A stretch of 64,000 nt of DNA from Trabulsiella odontotermitis (GCF_030053895.1 NZ_CP125781.1:4402001-4466000), one strand, 5' to 3'; positions 8,400 through 16,265 are shown, numbered from the stretch's first letter. The notes: generated by a model from the letters alone, not told the origin. Program-made: numbers and translations.

Positions 8400-9392
8400 T
8401 TAATCATGTCGACAGAAAAAATCGACGATGGCATGAAGCGCGACCGAGCGCATAGCGTCCTTTTCGAAAAGGATCTCATGGTAAGCGCCTTCTATGACAA
8501 GCGGTTTACCCCCATCACAGGGATGACCCGCCGCGGCGCGGATTTCACAAAAACGTTCGTGCATGCGATTATCCACCACACGCTCTTCTTCCGCCTGCAA
8601 CAACAGAATAGGCGTGGCGTCGTCTGACGCGCCTGCGAGCACCTCTTCGCCCGCCAGCATGCCTTCCCGCACCCAGTGCCAGGTCGGACCGCCGACCCGT
8701 AATTGCGGGTTGTCAGCATAAAAACGCTGGTTACGGCGATAGCGTTCTTTGCTGTGTGTCAGCACGTTAATCCCGAACGGCAGCGCACGCCAACGGCCTG
8801 TACCGATGGCGTACCCTTCACGAATGCGCTGATGGCCCTCAGCCCAGTCGAGAATATGGCGCACCATCCAGTCGGGAAGACGAATGATTATGCCAAACAT
8901 TGGCGCACTCAGCGCGATGGCGTCGCATTGATGAGGAAAACGCTGCAAAAAGAGCGTCGCTATTGCGCCTCCCATCGAATGAGCCAGGATAAAACGCTTG
9001 CGCCAGTGACCCGGGGCGACTTCTTGCTGCCAGAACGCGGCAAGATCGTCGACGTAGTCACTAAAGTTGACCACATGTCCGCGGTGCGTATCCGACAGCA
9101 TTCGCCCGGAACGTCCCTGCCCGCGATGATCGATAATCAGGACGTCAAAACCGCTGTGAAACAGATCCCAGGCGAGCTCTGCATACTTCACGTAACTCTC
9201 GATTCGACCGGGACAGATGACGATAACACGATCGTTTTTGGCATGACAGAAGCGAACAAAACGCACCGGAACATTGTCCACGCCCTTGAATTCAGCCTCT
9301 TCGCGCTGACGCCAGAATTCCGTCAACGGCCCCATGCTGAATGCAGCAAACGCATTTTCTCTCGTTTCCCAGTCATTTTGCTGCTGACACAT
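8400..9392 (-). CDS. pldB: Lysophospholipase L2
   Basis: Alpha/beta hydrolase that deacylates lysophospholipids at the inner membrane. 330 residues from the ATG at 9392 (MCQQQNDWETRENAF), the family start. The frame extends further upstream, but those residues (to 9503) are unlike the family and run into the rhtB start region. The nucleophile elbow AHSMGG, the earlier DHRGQGRSG and a C-terminal GAYHEILFE histidine complete the triad. It is slightly shorter than E. coli PldB (340) because the C-terminal extension is missing. Divergent from rhtB; yigL follows on the same strand. Confidence 0.93.
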   Translation of the reverse strand: MCQQQNDWETRENAFAAFSMGPLTEFWRQREEAEFKGVDNVPVRFVRFCHAKNDRVIVICPGRIESYVKYAELAWDLFHSGFDVLIIDHRGQGRSGRMLSDTHRGHVVNFSDYVDDLAAFWQQEVAPGHWRKRFILAHSMGGAIATLFLQRFPHQCDAIALSAPMFGIIIRLPDWMVRHILDWAEGHQRIREGYAIGTGRWRALPFGINVLTHSKERYRRNQRFYADNPQLRVGGPTWHWVREGMLAGEEVLAGASDDATPILLLQAEEERVVDNRMHERFCEIRAAAGHPCDGGKPLVIEGAYHEILFEKDAMRSVALHAIVDFFCRHD

Positions 9393-9501
9393 CGGGTTTT
9401 TGCCCCTTCTCACCGCGTTACATCGTTTTTTTTCGACCAATAACACAACGCCTTTACAATAGCGTATTGTGGCATAAATACGGACAATCAGGGAATTTCT
9501 C

Positions 9502-10122
9502 ATGACTTTCGAGTGGTGGTTTGCCTACTTGCTGACAGCAATCATCCTGAGCCTTTCACCCGGTTCAGGTGCCATTAATACCATGACGACGGCCATCAAC
9601 CATGGCTATCGTGGCGCGGTGGCGTCTATCGCCGGGCTGCAAACCGGTCTGGGTATCCATATCGTGCTGGTGGGCATCGGTCTTGGGACGCTATTTTCCC
9701 GTTCTGTTATCGCCTTTGAAGTGCTGAAATGGGCTGGCGCGGCCTATCTCATCTGGCTCGGGATCCAGCAGTGGCGCGCTGCCGGCGCGATTGACCTGAA
9801 AGGCCTCGCAAACATGCAGTCCCGGCGAAAACTCTACCGACGCGCCGTGTTTGTGAATCTCACCAATCCGAAGAGTATTGTTTTTCTCGCCGCACTGTTT
9901 CCCCAGTTTGTCATGCCGCAACAGCCGCAGGTTATGCAATATGTCATCCTCGGCGTAACCACGATCGTGGTGGATATTATCGTGATGATTGGTTATGCCA
10001 CGCTGGCAACACGCATCGCCGCCTGGATCAAAGGCCCTCGCCAGATGAAGGCCCTGAACAAGATTTTCGGTTCGCTGTTTATGCTGGTAGGTGCGCTACT
10101 GGCGTCAGCACGACATGCCTGA
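9502..10122 (+). CDS. rhtB: Homoserine/homoserine lactone exporter RhtB
   Basis: Inner-membrane LysE-family efflux protein exporting homoserine and homoserine lactone. 206 residues, identical length to E. coli, with six hydrophobic helices and the LysE signature SPGSGAINTMTTAINHGYRGAVASI near the N-terminus. In K-12 it converges with rhtC. Here the convergent partner has been displaced by the VgrG island, and its TGA is separated by one base from the stop codon of the PAAR gene on the other strand. No rhtB terminator of its own is visible. Confidence 0.97.
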   Translation: MTFEWWFAYLLTAIILSLSPGSGAINTMTTAINHGYRGAVASIAGLQTGLGIHIVLVGIGLGTLFSRSVIAFEVLKWAGAAYLIWLGIQQWRAAGAIDLKGLANMQSRRKLYRRAVFVNLTNPKSIVFLAALFPQFVMPQQPQVMQYVILGVTTIVVDIIVMIGYATLATRIAAWIKGPRQMKALNKIFGSLFMLVGALLASARHA

Positions 10123-10123
10123 G

Positions 10124-10408
10124 TTAGCCGATATTCACCGTTCCACTGCCAACAATAACCCCACCGCAGTCAACGCTATCACCCATTCTGGCTGCGGGAA
10201 TGCCCTCAATAAACACAGTGCCCGACCCGCTGGCGATTTTTCGCGGATGAGGCGGATGCTTGGGTTTATCATGCGGCGTAAGAGGATCGCCTAACCTCGC
10301 AGCGGGCAATCTATCGATTAATACCGTAGCGGAACCCGCAGTAATCACGGTTTCGTGATAACCGTCGTGCTCGGTTCCTTTATCATTGAGTTTTGCGGCT
10401 AAAGGCAT
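10124..10408 (-). CDS. PAAR-domain T6SS spike-tip protein
   Basis: 94 residues that are essentially one PAAR domain: paired motifs LPAARLGDPLTPH and IPAARMGDSVDCGG, with Gly-rich turns (ITAGSATVLI, IASGSGTVFI, IVGSGTVNIG). PAAR proteins form the sharpened zinc-binding tip on a VgrG trimer and can carry effectors. There is no toxin extension. CGGAG lies 6 bases before the ATG. It is the last gene of the vgrG-effector-immunity set, separated from the immunity gene by 123 AT-rich bases holding a terminator-like hairpin. Its stop is one base from the rhtB stop. Confidence 0.93.
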   Translation of the reverse strand: MPLAAKLNDKGTEHDGYHETVITAGSATVLIDRLPAARLGDPLTPHDKPKHPPHPRKIASGSGTVFIEGIPAARMGDSVDCGGVIVGSGTVNIG

Positions 10409-10457
10409 AGGTGCTCCGAAATCAATAGGGCTGTATTACATTGAATATTTGAACAAT

Positions 10458-10510
10458 AATAAAAAAGTCTGTTATTAGGGTGACACTAACAGTGTACTGA
10501 AGTAATAACA
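10458..10510 (-). terminator. Candidate terminator after the immunity gene
   Basis: Outer 8-bp inverted repeat TGTTATTA (10470-10477) / TAATAACA (10503-10510) enclosing an inner ACACT-AAC-AGTGT hairpin. On the minus strand it is followed by GACTTTTTTATT. It would separate the effector-immunity transcript from the PAAR gene. The inner loops are not fully paired, so strength is uncertain. Confidence 0.5.
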
Positions 10511-10531
10511 TATCCACACAAAAACATAGCC

Positions 10532-11029
10532 CTAAATTGGATATCTGTTATAACTCCAGTCAATGGGTTTTTCACATCGTTCTGTTAAAGCATCCAATTG
10601 ATTTATGATACTGGCATTTGCCCTGATGAGTTCTCCTGTGTCCAAATAAAGAAGATATCCTTCTCCCGTTCCCAGAAACGCCCTCTTGTTACCTTTCAAA
10701 TATATCGCATCAAAAATCCCATGGCTCATCAAACCAGAACTTATGACAGAATCAATCGCAATATCAAATAACACATAAGAATTATCTGCAGGGCTGCCCT
10801 CATTAAAATTCAAAGGATAACCCCACAAAATCATTTTTGAACCACTGCAATTGACTTTGTATCCATTAATTTCGATATTAAAGTGATATATTTTATTGTT
10901 GTTATTCTTTTCTATCTGAATTGCATGTCTCCCTGATAGCGAGATTTTCAGATTATCCATACGTGAGTAGCATGACTCAGCAAATAGAATAAAACATAAA
11001 CAACCGATAAAAATAAAAAACTTACCCAT
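10532..11029 (-). CDS. Candidate periplasmic immunity protein of the T6SS effector
   Basis: I do not recognise the family. 165 residues. The N-terminus (MGKFFIFIGCLCFILFAESCYS) reads as an export signal peptide with no canonical lipobox. The mature part is a small beta-rich protein with two cysteines (61 and 152) that could form a disulfide. Its gene starts 14 bases after the effector stop with AAGGA 7 bases before the ATG, so the two are translationally coupled neighbours. Position directly after a cell-wall-targeting effector, plus export, is the usual pattern for an immunity protein acting in the periplasm. The gene is extremely AT-rich: 12 G/C in the 60 bases from 10861. The function is inferred from context only. 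Confidence 0.7.
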   Translation of the reverse strand: MGKFFIFIGCLCFILFAESCYSRMDNLKISLSGRHAIQIEKNNNNKIYHFNIEINGYKVNCSGSKMILWGYPLNFNEGSPADNSYVLFDIAIDSVISSGLMSHGIFDAIYLKGNKRAFLGTGEGYLLYLDTGELIRANASIINQLDALTERCEKPIDWSYNRYPI

Positions 11030-11043
11030 GGATGGATCCTTAT

Positions 11044-13110
11044 CTAGATGTTATCACCAACCACTTTATAAATTCTTACAGTATGTTCCCATCGTTCACG
11101 AGCCATAGAGTAGCCACCATTGATTGCATTAGTTATTTTCCTTGAGTGTACGAATGTTAAATCACCCTCAACAATTAATTTATTTATTGAACGATATCCC
11201 GCTGAAGCAGAACCACCACTCCAATACCATGCACTTGCATCAAGAGAACAATATGGTTCGACTGACAAAATCTCAGGGTTTTCAATTTTCGGCGCAAATT
11301 CTAATCTTACTACTCGCCCCCACCATGGCCTGATAAAATTCGCATATGTCATTGGATAAGTTGATATATTTACCCACCCGCGATACACCCAGTACTTACT
11401 ATAATTCAATCTTCCTGTGACCTGCTTGAATCCTCGGCCTCTAAATTTTGGACCATCTCCACTCTCGACATTACCCAACCGGCCATTCAGGTAATCCAGA
11501 TATCCTCCCGCTGGAGGGTTGTAATACCCATTTTCTTCGCTGGCAAAACTTGCATGTAAAGGGTTTATACCGAAACTTGCAGTTCCCTCCATCATTGATG
11601 CCATGCAATATGATTCTACTGCACCTTGTGCGAAAAAATGAGCTTTTCTGGATGATGTATTTATAAAATACTTGTTCATTGATTGGTTGACAGATGATTT
11701 ATACTTATCTTTTATCTCTTTTGGGGTAACATTAATTTTCGTCATGGAACTGGGGTATATTGAATCAGGATAGATTTGACTCAATTCTCCATAACTCAGC
11801 CACCCACACTTCCTGAAATGAGTAATAAACTGTCGCGGGTCAAAATGCCAGACACGCCCGGATGGTAACGGGTTTTCCGCCAGACAGAGCGCCTTCCCGT
11901 GCGCCGTCAGCAGATTCCAGCCACACTCCGTCATCGGTTTTGACAGGACCTCATTCGGCGATTTCAGCCATTCAAACCGTGAATCCACCGTGGTGCCGTC
12001 CCATTCCAGCGGGAAATGGCAAATCAGCCGGCTGACATCCCGGTTGCCCGCACACAGGACCGTCGGCGAGTTACACTGGCTGTTGGTGTCCGTGTCATCA
12101 TCCACCAGTTGCCAGCCCGTCCAGTGCGGAAAGTCGCCGTCACTGTAAACCCTGATGTCCCTGGCCCCCAGATTCACAATCCCTTTTCCCTGTGGTGTGT
12201 TCACCGTCCGCCACAATGGCGCATCTGCCGGCACCAGCGTTTCATAATCCGTATTGATTACCCGGCCAAAACGCAGCATCTCGTAACCGGCGCTCGGGCT
12301 CTCCGGATAGAGTTTCAGGGCGGAAGCGTACAGGTTGTACTCATAGTCTTCGCCATCCGCATTCATTAATGGCTCACCCACTTCCGGATAAATACCGGTC
12401 GCACTGTTCTGCCGCCGCGTGACCATCGTACAGTTGCCCCTGTCGAAACTCATCGTCACAAATAACGCCTCGCCGGTTTTCTTCAGCGGACTGTTATTCA
12501 CCAGCGAGTTATCCTCCGGCATGGCTTCATAAACGGCGGTTCCGGCAGGCAGGTAAAAATGAATATCGCCATACACCACATCCGTCCGCCCGTCTTTCGT
12601 CAGGTCTGTTTCCGGCGTGGTTCTTCCGGTTATTTTGCGGATATTTTCATCGTCGCAGAATATCTGGAAATGATATCCGCTCTGCCCGTCCACCATGCCG
12701 GCTGTACCTGTCGGGGATTTACGGTACAGCGTTTTCCCGACTGACACGTTTTCGTCGATGCTGTTCAGGTGCATATACAGCGAGTAATAGACAATCTGAC
12801 CGTCATCCCCGCTGCCGGTTTCTGTTTCATGTTTCAGCAGCACATAGCCGTTATCTGTCATCCCGTTGTAATTCAGCGGCGGAACATGACGTTTCCCGCT
12901 ATCCGGCTGACGCAGTGAAATCACTTTACCGTCTGCAATACACCGGACGGGGTCTGAGGCATTGCCGGTCAGATGAAGCCCGCCATGCCAGGACTGCCCC
13001 CGGTTGACCGGGAAACTTCGCTGCGGGTCCGCTGCCATCATCCTGTTCACCCAGTCGGCGTCGCTTTCAGTACCGGAGCGCTCACGCAGTAACGGCGGGC
13101 TGATGATCAT
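11044..13110 (-). CDS. T6SS-linked two-domain cell-wall hydrolase effector (M23-like + GH19-like)
   Basis: 688 residues with no signal peptide. Residues about 40-165 resemble an M23/LytM peptidase fold: WHGGLHL (His42, with His46 where Asp is usual), SLYMHLNS (His114) and SGYHFQIF (His147). One of the two histidines of the usual HxH is missing, so catalysis is doubtful. Residues about 170-440 show no family I can name. Residues about 480-688 match GH19/COG3179 chitinase-like muramidases: HFFAQGAVES (likely catalytic Glu499), SGDGPKFRGRGFKQVTGRLNY (550-570, GH19 core) and ITNAINGG (659-666). It follows vgrG by 29 bases and is followed by a candidate immunity gene. The probable role is peptidoglycan cleavage in the periplasm of competing cells. 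The 3' third is AT-rich, unlike the 5' part. Confidence 0.85.
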   Translation of the reverse strand: MIISPPLLRERSGTESDADWVNRMMAADPQRSFPVNRGQSWHGGLHLTGNASDPVRCIADGKVISLRQPDSGKRHVPPLNYNGMTDNGYVLLKHETETGSGDDGQIVYYSLYMHLNSIDENVSVGKTLYRKSPTGTAGMVDGQSGYHFQIFCDDENIRKITGRTTPETDLTKDGRTDVVYGDIHFYLPAGTAVYEAMPEDNSLVNNSPLKKTGEALFVTMSFDRGNCTMVTRRQNSATGIYPEVGEPLMNADGEDYEYNLYASALKLYPESPSAGYEMLRFGRVINTDYETLVPADAPLWRTVNTPQGKGIVNLGARDIRVYSDGDFPHWTGWQLVDDDTDTNSQCNSPTVLCAGNRDVSRLICHFPLEWDGTTVDSRFEWLKSPNEVLSKPMTECGWNLLTAHGKALCLAENPLPSGRVWHFDPRQFITHFRKCGWLSYGELSQIYPDSIYPSSMTKINVTPKEIKDKYKSSVNQSMNKYFINTSSRKAHFFAQGAVESYCMASMMEGTASFGINPLHASFASEENGYYNPPAGGYLDYLNGRLGNVESGDGPKFRGRGFKQVTGRLNYSKYWVYRGWVNISTYPMTYANFIRPWWGRVVRLEFAPKIENPEILSVEPYCSLDASAWYWSGGSASAGYRSINKLIVEGDLTFVHSRKITNAINGGYSMARERWEHTVRIYKVVGDNI

Positions 13111-13139
13111 CTTATAATCCTTTATCTTGAAGATAGTTG

Positions 13140-15341
13140 TTATGAGAACAGGAACTGACTTTCTGTTTCTGACGTTTCCGGTTCATCCTGCTGTCCTTGA
13201 CCATTGTTATTACTGCTATCTCCGTTGTCTTCTGCATCCTCCTCCTGGGGTGCCTCTTCGTTTTCCTCTTCCTCAGCCTTTAGTACTGCTGGCAGTAACG
13301 GCTGAACCGCCGTCCCCGGACTCCCCCCGCTGTTCAGGTTGATGAGCGGCCCGCTGATATCCACCCCGCCGGGATGTATCACGATGAACGAACTTCCCGA
13401 CTGCAGGGTAATCCGGCTGCTGCTGCTCAGCACAATCTCACCCTGCGCACTGATACCCAGCGCGCCGGACACCTCCTGCGCCAGGTCACCCTTCACCGTC
13501 AGGCTGAGGCTTCCCTGCACCTGACTGAGATGGTCACCCGTGGTGCTGTGCTCCTGTTTCCCCTCCACGGTGACCTTTCTGTCCCGGGCCACATACAGCG
13601 ACTCGTCATTGCCCGTGCGGGTGAGATGGTCGTTGCTGACCGTCAGTGTCCGGTCATTCCGTACCGTGAGGCGCTGGTCATGCGCCACGGTCACCGTCTG
13701 GTCGTGGCCTCCGGCATTTTCCTTACCCACCGTCACCGTCTGCCCCAGCCCCACGGTAATCTGCTGGTTGTTGCCGATGGTTTCTGAGTGGTCCACCTTC
13801 ACATCCGTCGTCCGGTTGTTCAGGACCTCGGTGTCCATATTCTTCTGTGCATGCAGGTACAGCTGTTCATTCCCGGTCGCATCCTCAAACCGCAGCTCAT
13901 TAAAGCCGCTGCCCTTATACGTCTTCGAGCGGATACTCATCTGTGTTTTCGTCTCCGGCAGACTGCCCTGCGGGAGACTGATGTCATTCCAGGCCCGCCC
14001 GGTGACCACCGGCTGGTCCGGGTCGCCGTGGAGGAAATCCACAATCACTTCCTGCCCCACCCGCGGCAGGGCGAGGTTGCCGAACCCGGCACCGGCCCAT
14101 GCCTGAGACACCCGTATCCAGCATGAGCTGTCCTCATTCCCCGGCGCGTACCGGTCCCAGTGAAAACGCACCCGTACCCGGCCGTACTCATCACAGAAGA
14201 TTTCCTCGCCGGCCGGGCCGGTCACCATGGCACTCTGCGGACCGTCCACTTTCGGTTTCGCGGCCGGCCGCGGCCGCCAGGTGCGGTCTGCCGGTATCAC
14301 TGTCAGGCAGTTGCTCAGGGTGGTGCCCTGACCCCGGCTGCCGTGCAGCGCCTGCGGCTGTTCACCACTCAGCACACCACTCACCACCTGCCAGTCCCGG
14401 TTGCACGGGTCTGACGGATGTCCGGTCAGGGTGAAGCGGGCACCGGGCCACAGGGACGGTGAGTTACTGACACAGGCGGCCATTTCCGCATCATTACGCC
14501 AGCCTTCCGTCTGATAACGCGCAAAGTCCCGGCCGTGCTGTTCATCCTTAAAGCGCCCCGGGTAGTCGAAGATTTCATACTGCGTGTACTGCCCGTTCAG
14601 GTGCTCACCGTCTCGACCGAAGCGGGCGTCCCACAGCGGTGATTTGAAGGTGTGGTCCTGTGTTTCGACAGAGGAGGGGCGAACCTGCACCTGATAGCGG
14701 AATTCACTGATGCAGGGGTTTGTGGTGTCTGCGTGGCTGTCAGGGTTAAACGCCATCTCCCCGGCCGGGTACAGTCCGGCTTCGTCATCGGTCAGCCTCA
14801 GCGTCAGCCCGTCTCCTTCTGCTGACGGACGGTCATAAAAGAAGATACCTTCTTCAGACCACAGGCGGGTCAGGAAGGCCAGGTCGCTTTCCCCGTACTG
14901 CACGCAGAATTCCCGGGCGGGGTGTTCGCCGTAACACCACGGGGTCCAGTCGGTGATACCGTTTTCCGCCAGCAGGGTGGCGGTGATGGCCTCAATGTCC
15001 TGCTGCTGGAATATACGGAAGTTCTGCCGCAGGCTGCTGCGCCACAGCGGCGGATGGATGCGCAGCATATACTGCGTCTGCCAGCCGTTGTCCGCCCCCG
15101 TGCAGAAGGCGGCCACCACACCGGTGACCCGGCGCAGCGCGGTCATGCCCTGCCAGACAGTCAGGACGGCGGTTTTCTCGAGCAGTGCATCCGCGGCCTG
15201 GCGGAACCGGTTGCCGGCCACTTCCGCCTCGAGTGTAAAGGGGGTGGACAGTGCCTGGGTGAGGCGGAAACGGACAACGGCGAAGGTTTCCGTCCTCTGC
15301 CCGTCGATATCCAGCGTGAAGCGTAATCCCTGTAATGACAT
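13140..15341 (-). CDS. vgrG: VgrG spike protein of type VI secretion
   Basis: 733 residues. The N-terminal gp27-like part (from MSLQGLRFTLDI to about 360) includes ARFTLTGHPSD and REFCVQYGESDLAFLTRLWSEEGIFF. It is followed by the gp5-like OB fold (EEIFCDEYGRVRVRFHWDR, SCWIRVSQAWAGAGFGNLALPRVGQEVIVDFLHGDPDQP). A beta-helix needle follows, with repeated VxVxxDxxxTVxxD-type units to about 640. The end is SGPLINLNSGGSPG and then an unusual acidic tail (about 687-733, Glu/Asp/Asn/Gln-rich, finishing SQFLFS). AGGGACG precedes the ATG. No DUF4123, DUF2169 or DUF1795 adaptor lies beside it and no T6SS core genes are present, so this is an orphan VgrG locus. Confidence 0.97.
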   Translation of the reverse strand: MSLQGLRFTLDIDGQRTETFAVVRFRLTQALSTPFTLEAEVAGNRFRQAADALLEKTAVLTVWQGMTALRRVTGVVAAFCTGADNGWQTQYMLRIHPPLWRSSLRQNFRIFQQQDIEAITATLLAENGITDWTPWCYGEHPAREFCVQYGESDLAFLTRLWSEEGIFFYDRPSAEGDGLTLRLTDDEAGLYPAGEMAFNPDSHADTTNPCISEFRYQVQVRPSSVETQDHTFKSPLWDARFGRDGEHLNGQYTQYEIFDYPGRFKDEQHGRDFARYQTEGWRNDAEMAACVSNSPSLWPGARFTLTGHPSDPCNRDWQVVSGVLSGEQPQALHGSRGQGTTLSNCLTVIPADRTWRPRPAAKPKVDGPQSAMVTGPAGEEIFCDEYGRVRVRFHWDRYAPGNEDSSCWIRVSQAWAGAGFGNLALPRVGQEVIVDFLHGDPDQPVVTGRAWNDISLPQGSLPETKTQMSIRSKTYKGSGFNELRFEDATGNEQLYLHAQKNMDTEVLNNRTTDVKVDHSETIGNNQQITVGLGQTVTVGKENAGGHDQTVTVAHDQRLTVRNDRTLTVSNDHLTRTGNDESLYVARDRKVTVEGKQEHSTTGDHLSQVQGSLSLTVKGDLAQEVSGALGISAQGEIVLSSSSRITLQSGSSFIVIHPGGVDISGPLINLNSGGSPGTAVQPLLPAVLKAEEEENEEAPQEEDAEDNGDSSNNNGQGQQDEPETSETESQFLFS

Positions 15342-15579
15342 ACCGGCGTCCCTGAGATATTCATGGCATCAGTGCGGGAGTCTGATTTATTGATAACATG
15401 AATAAAAACAATGTGTTATAAACTGGAGACGAATGCTGGCATGAGGAGAGGGCAGAGACTGTGAGCGGGGTCACGAAGGGAAATGTTGAATGCGTCAAAA
15501 GCCGGTTTCGGACAGGAATGTAGTTAGTGCAGAGAACCGATATAAGGCAGGCATTCACCTGCCTTATACGAAGAGGGAA
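15342..15579. other. Gap between vgrG and rhtC (island right edge)
   Basis: 238 bases without a gene. The part next to vgrG (about 15380-15420) is AT-rich and must hold the vgrG promoter, but I cannot fix -35/-10 boxes with confidence. The rhtC side holds a perfect inverted repeat, listed separately. No integrase, transposase or obvious direct repeats matching the rhtB end were found. Confidence 0.5.
15541..15568. terminator. Inverted repeat / probable rhtC terminator
   Basis: Perfect 11-bp stem TATAAGGCAGG (15541-15551) / CCTGCCTTATA (15558-15568) with a 6-base loop, 11 bases past the rhtC stop. The T content after the stem is poor. It may be the ancestral shared terminator of the convergent pair rhtB/rhtC, left on the rhtC side of the island. 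Confidence 0.55.
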
Positions 15580-16200
15580 TTAGCGGGAAAGGATCAGATG
15601 CAGCCCAAACGCAGCGAAGAGCGTTCCGGCGACGCCGTCGATCCATTTCGCCATGCGCTGATAGCCACGGCGCATCGCCGGGAGCGCAAAGAGGCTGGCG
15701 ACGAGGGTGAACCAGGCAAAGGTTTCTACAATGATCAGCAGGAAAATGCCCCAGCGCTCGGCGCCGCCGATGTTGTCGCCAACAAACAACGAGAACACCG
15801 AACCGAAATAGATAATCGCTTTGGGATTGGCGAGGTTCGTCAGCAACCCCTTCAGAAAACTGCGCCCGCTGCGGGCTAATTCTACCTGCGGTGCCGGCGC
15901 GGTACTGACCTCTTTCTTCAGCGCGCCGCGCAGCATCTGATAGCCCATCCAGCAGAGATAAAGGCCGCCGCCGACCATGATGATATTATGCAGCCACGCC
16001 ATTTTTTGCAGGATTAAGTGCAGACCAAGCAGCGCAACGCCTGCCCAGACCATAACGCCAGCGGTGATCCCCAGCACGCCCATCATGGCTTCTTTGCGTG
16101 AGCGGCTGACCGCTGTTTGCGAAACGAAGAAAAAGTCCGGTCCTGGGCTCATCAGCGCGATGATATGCACCAGCGCCACGGTGAGAAAGAGCATTAACAT
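15580..16200 (-). CDS. rhtC: Threonine efflux protein RhtC
   Basis: Inner-membrane LysE-family exporter of threonine. 206 residues, the same as E. coli, with about six helices. It starts MLMLFLTVALVHIIALMSPGPDFFFVSQTAVSRSRKEAMMGVLG, carrying the SPGPD LysE signature, and has GLLTNLANPKAIIYFGSVFS in the middle. It lies downstream of recQ on the same strand (65-base gap). In K-12 rhtC converges directly with rhtB; here the VgrG island separates them by 5.5 kb. Confidence 0.97.
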   Translation of the reverse strand: MLMLFLTVALVHIIALMSPGPDFFFVSQTAVSRSRKEAMMGVLGITAGVMVWAGVALLGLHLILQKMAWLHNIIMVGGGLYLCWMGYQMLRGALKKEVSTAPAPQVELARSGRSFLKGLLTNLANPKAIIYFGSVFSLFVGDNIGGAERWGIFLLIIVETFAWFTLVASLFALPAMRRGYQRMAKWIDGVAGTLFAAFGLHLILSR

Positions 16201-16265
16201 AGGCGATTACTCATGGAGGAAATAGTTCAGCAAGTAACCATACTGGCACTTTTTTCCTGCCTTGA

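Noticed and set aside
8703..9443. 246-codon open frame opposite pldB
   Set aside because: Overlaps almost all of pldB; no ribosome site or recognisable domain.
10091..10294. 67-codon plus-strand frame spanning the end of rhtB and the PAAR gene
   Set aside because: Spans the junction only because PAAR codons are open in antisense; no ribosome site.
13540..14106. Open frames on the plus strand within vgrG that could look like small cargo genes
   Set aside because: Shadow frames of the repetitive, GC-rich vgrG needle region.
10124..15579. Mobile element origin of the VgrG island (integrase, IS or att repeats)
   Set aside because: No integrase, transposase or flanking direct repeats found; homologous recombination remains possible but is not shown.
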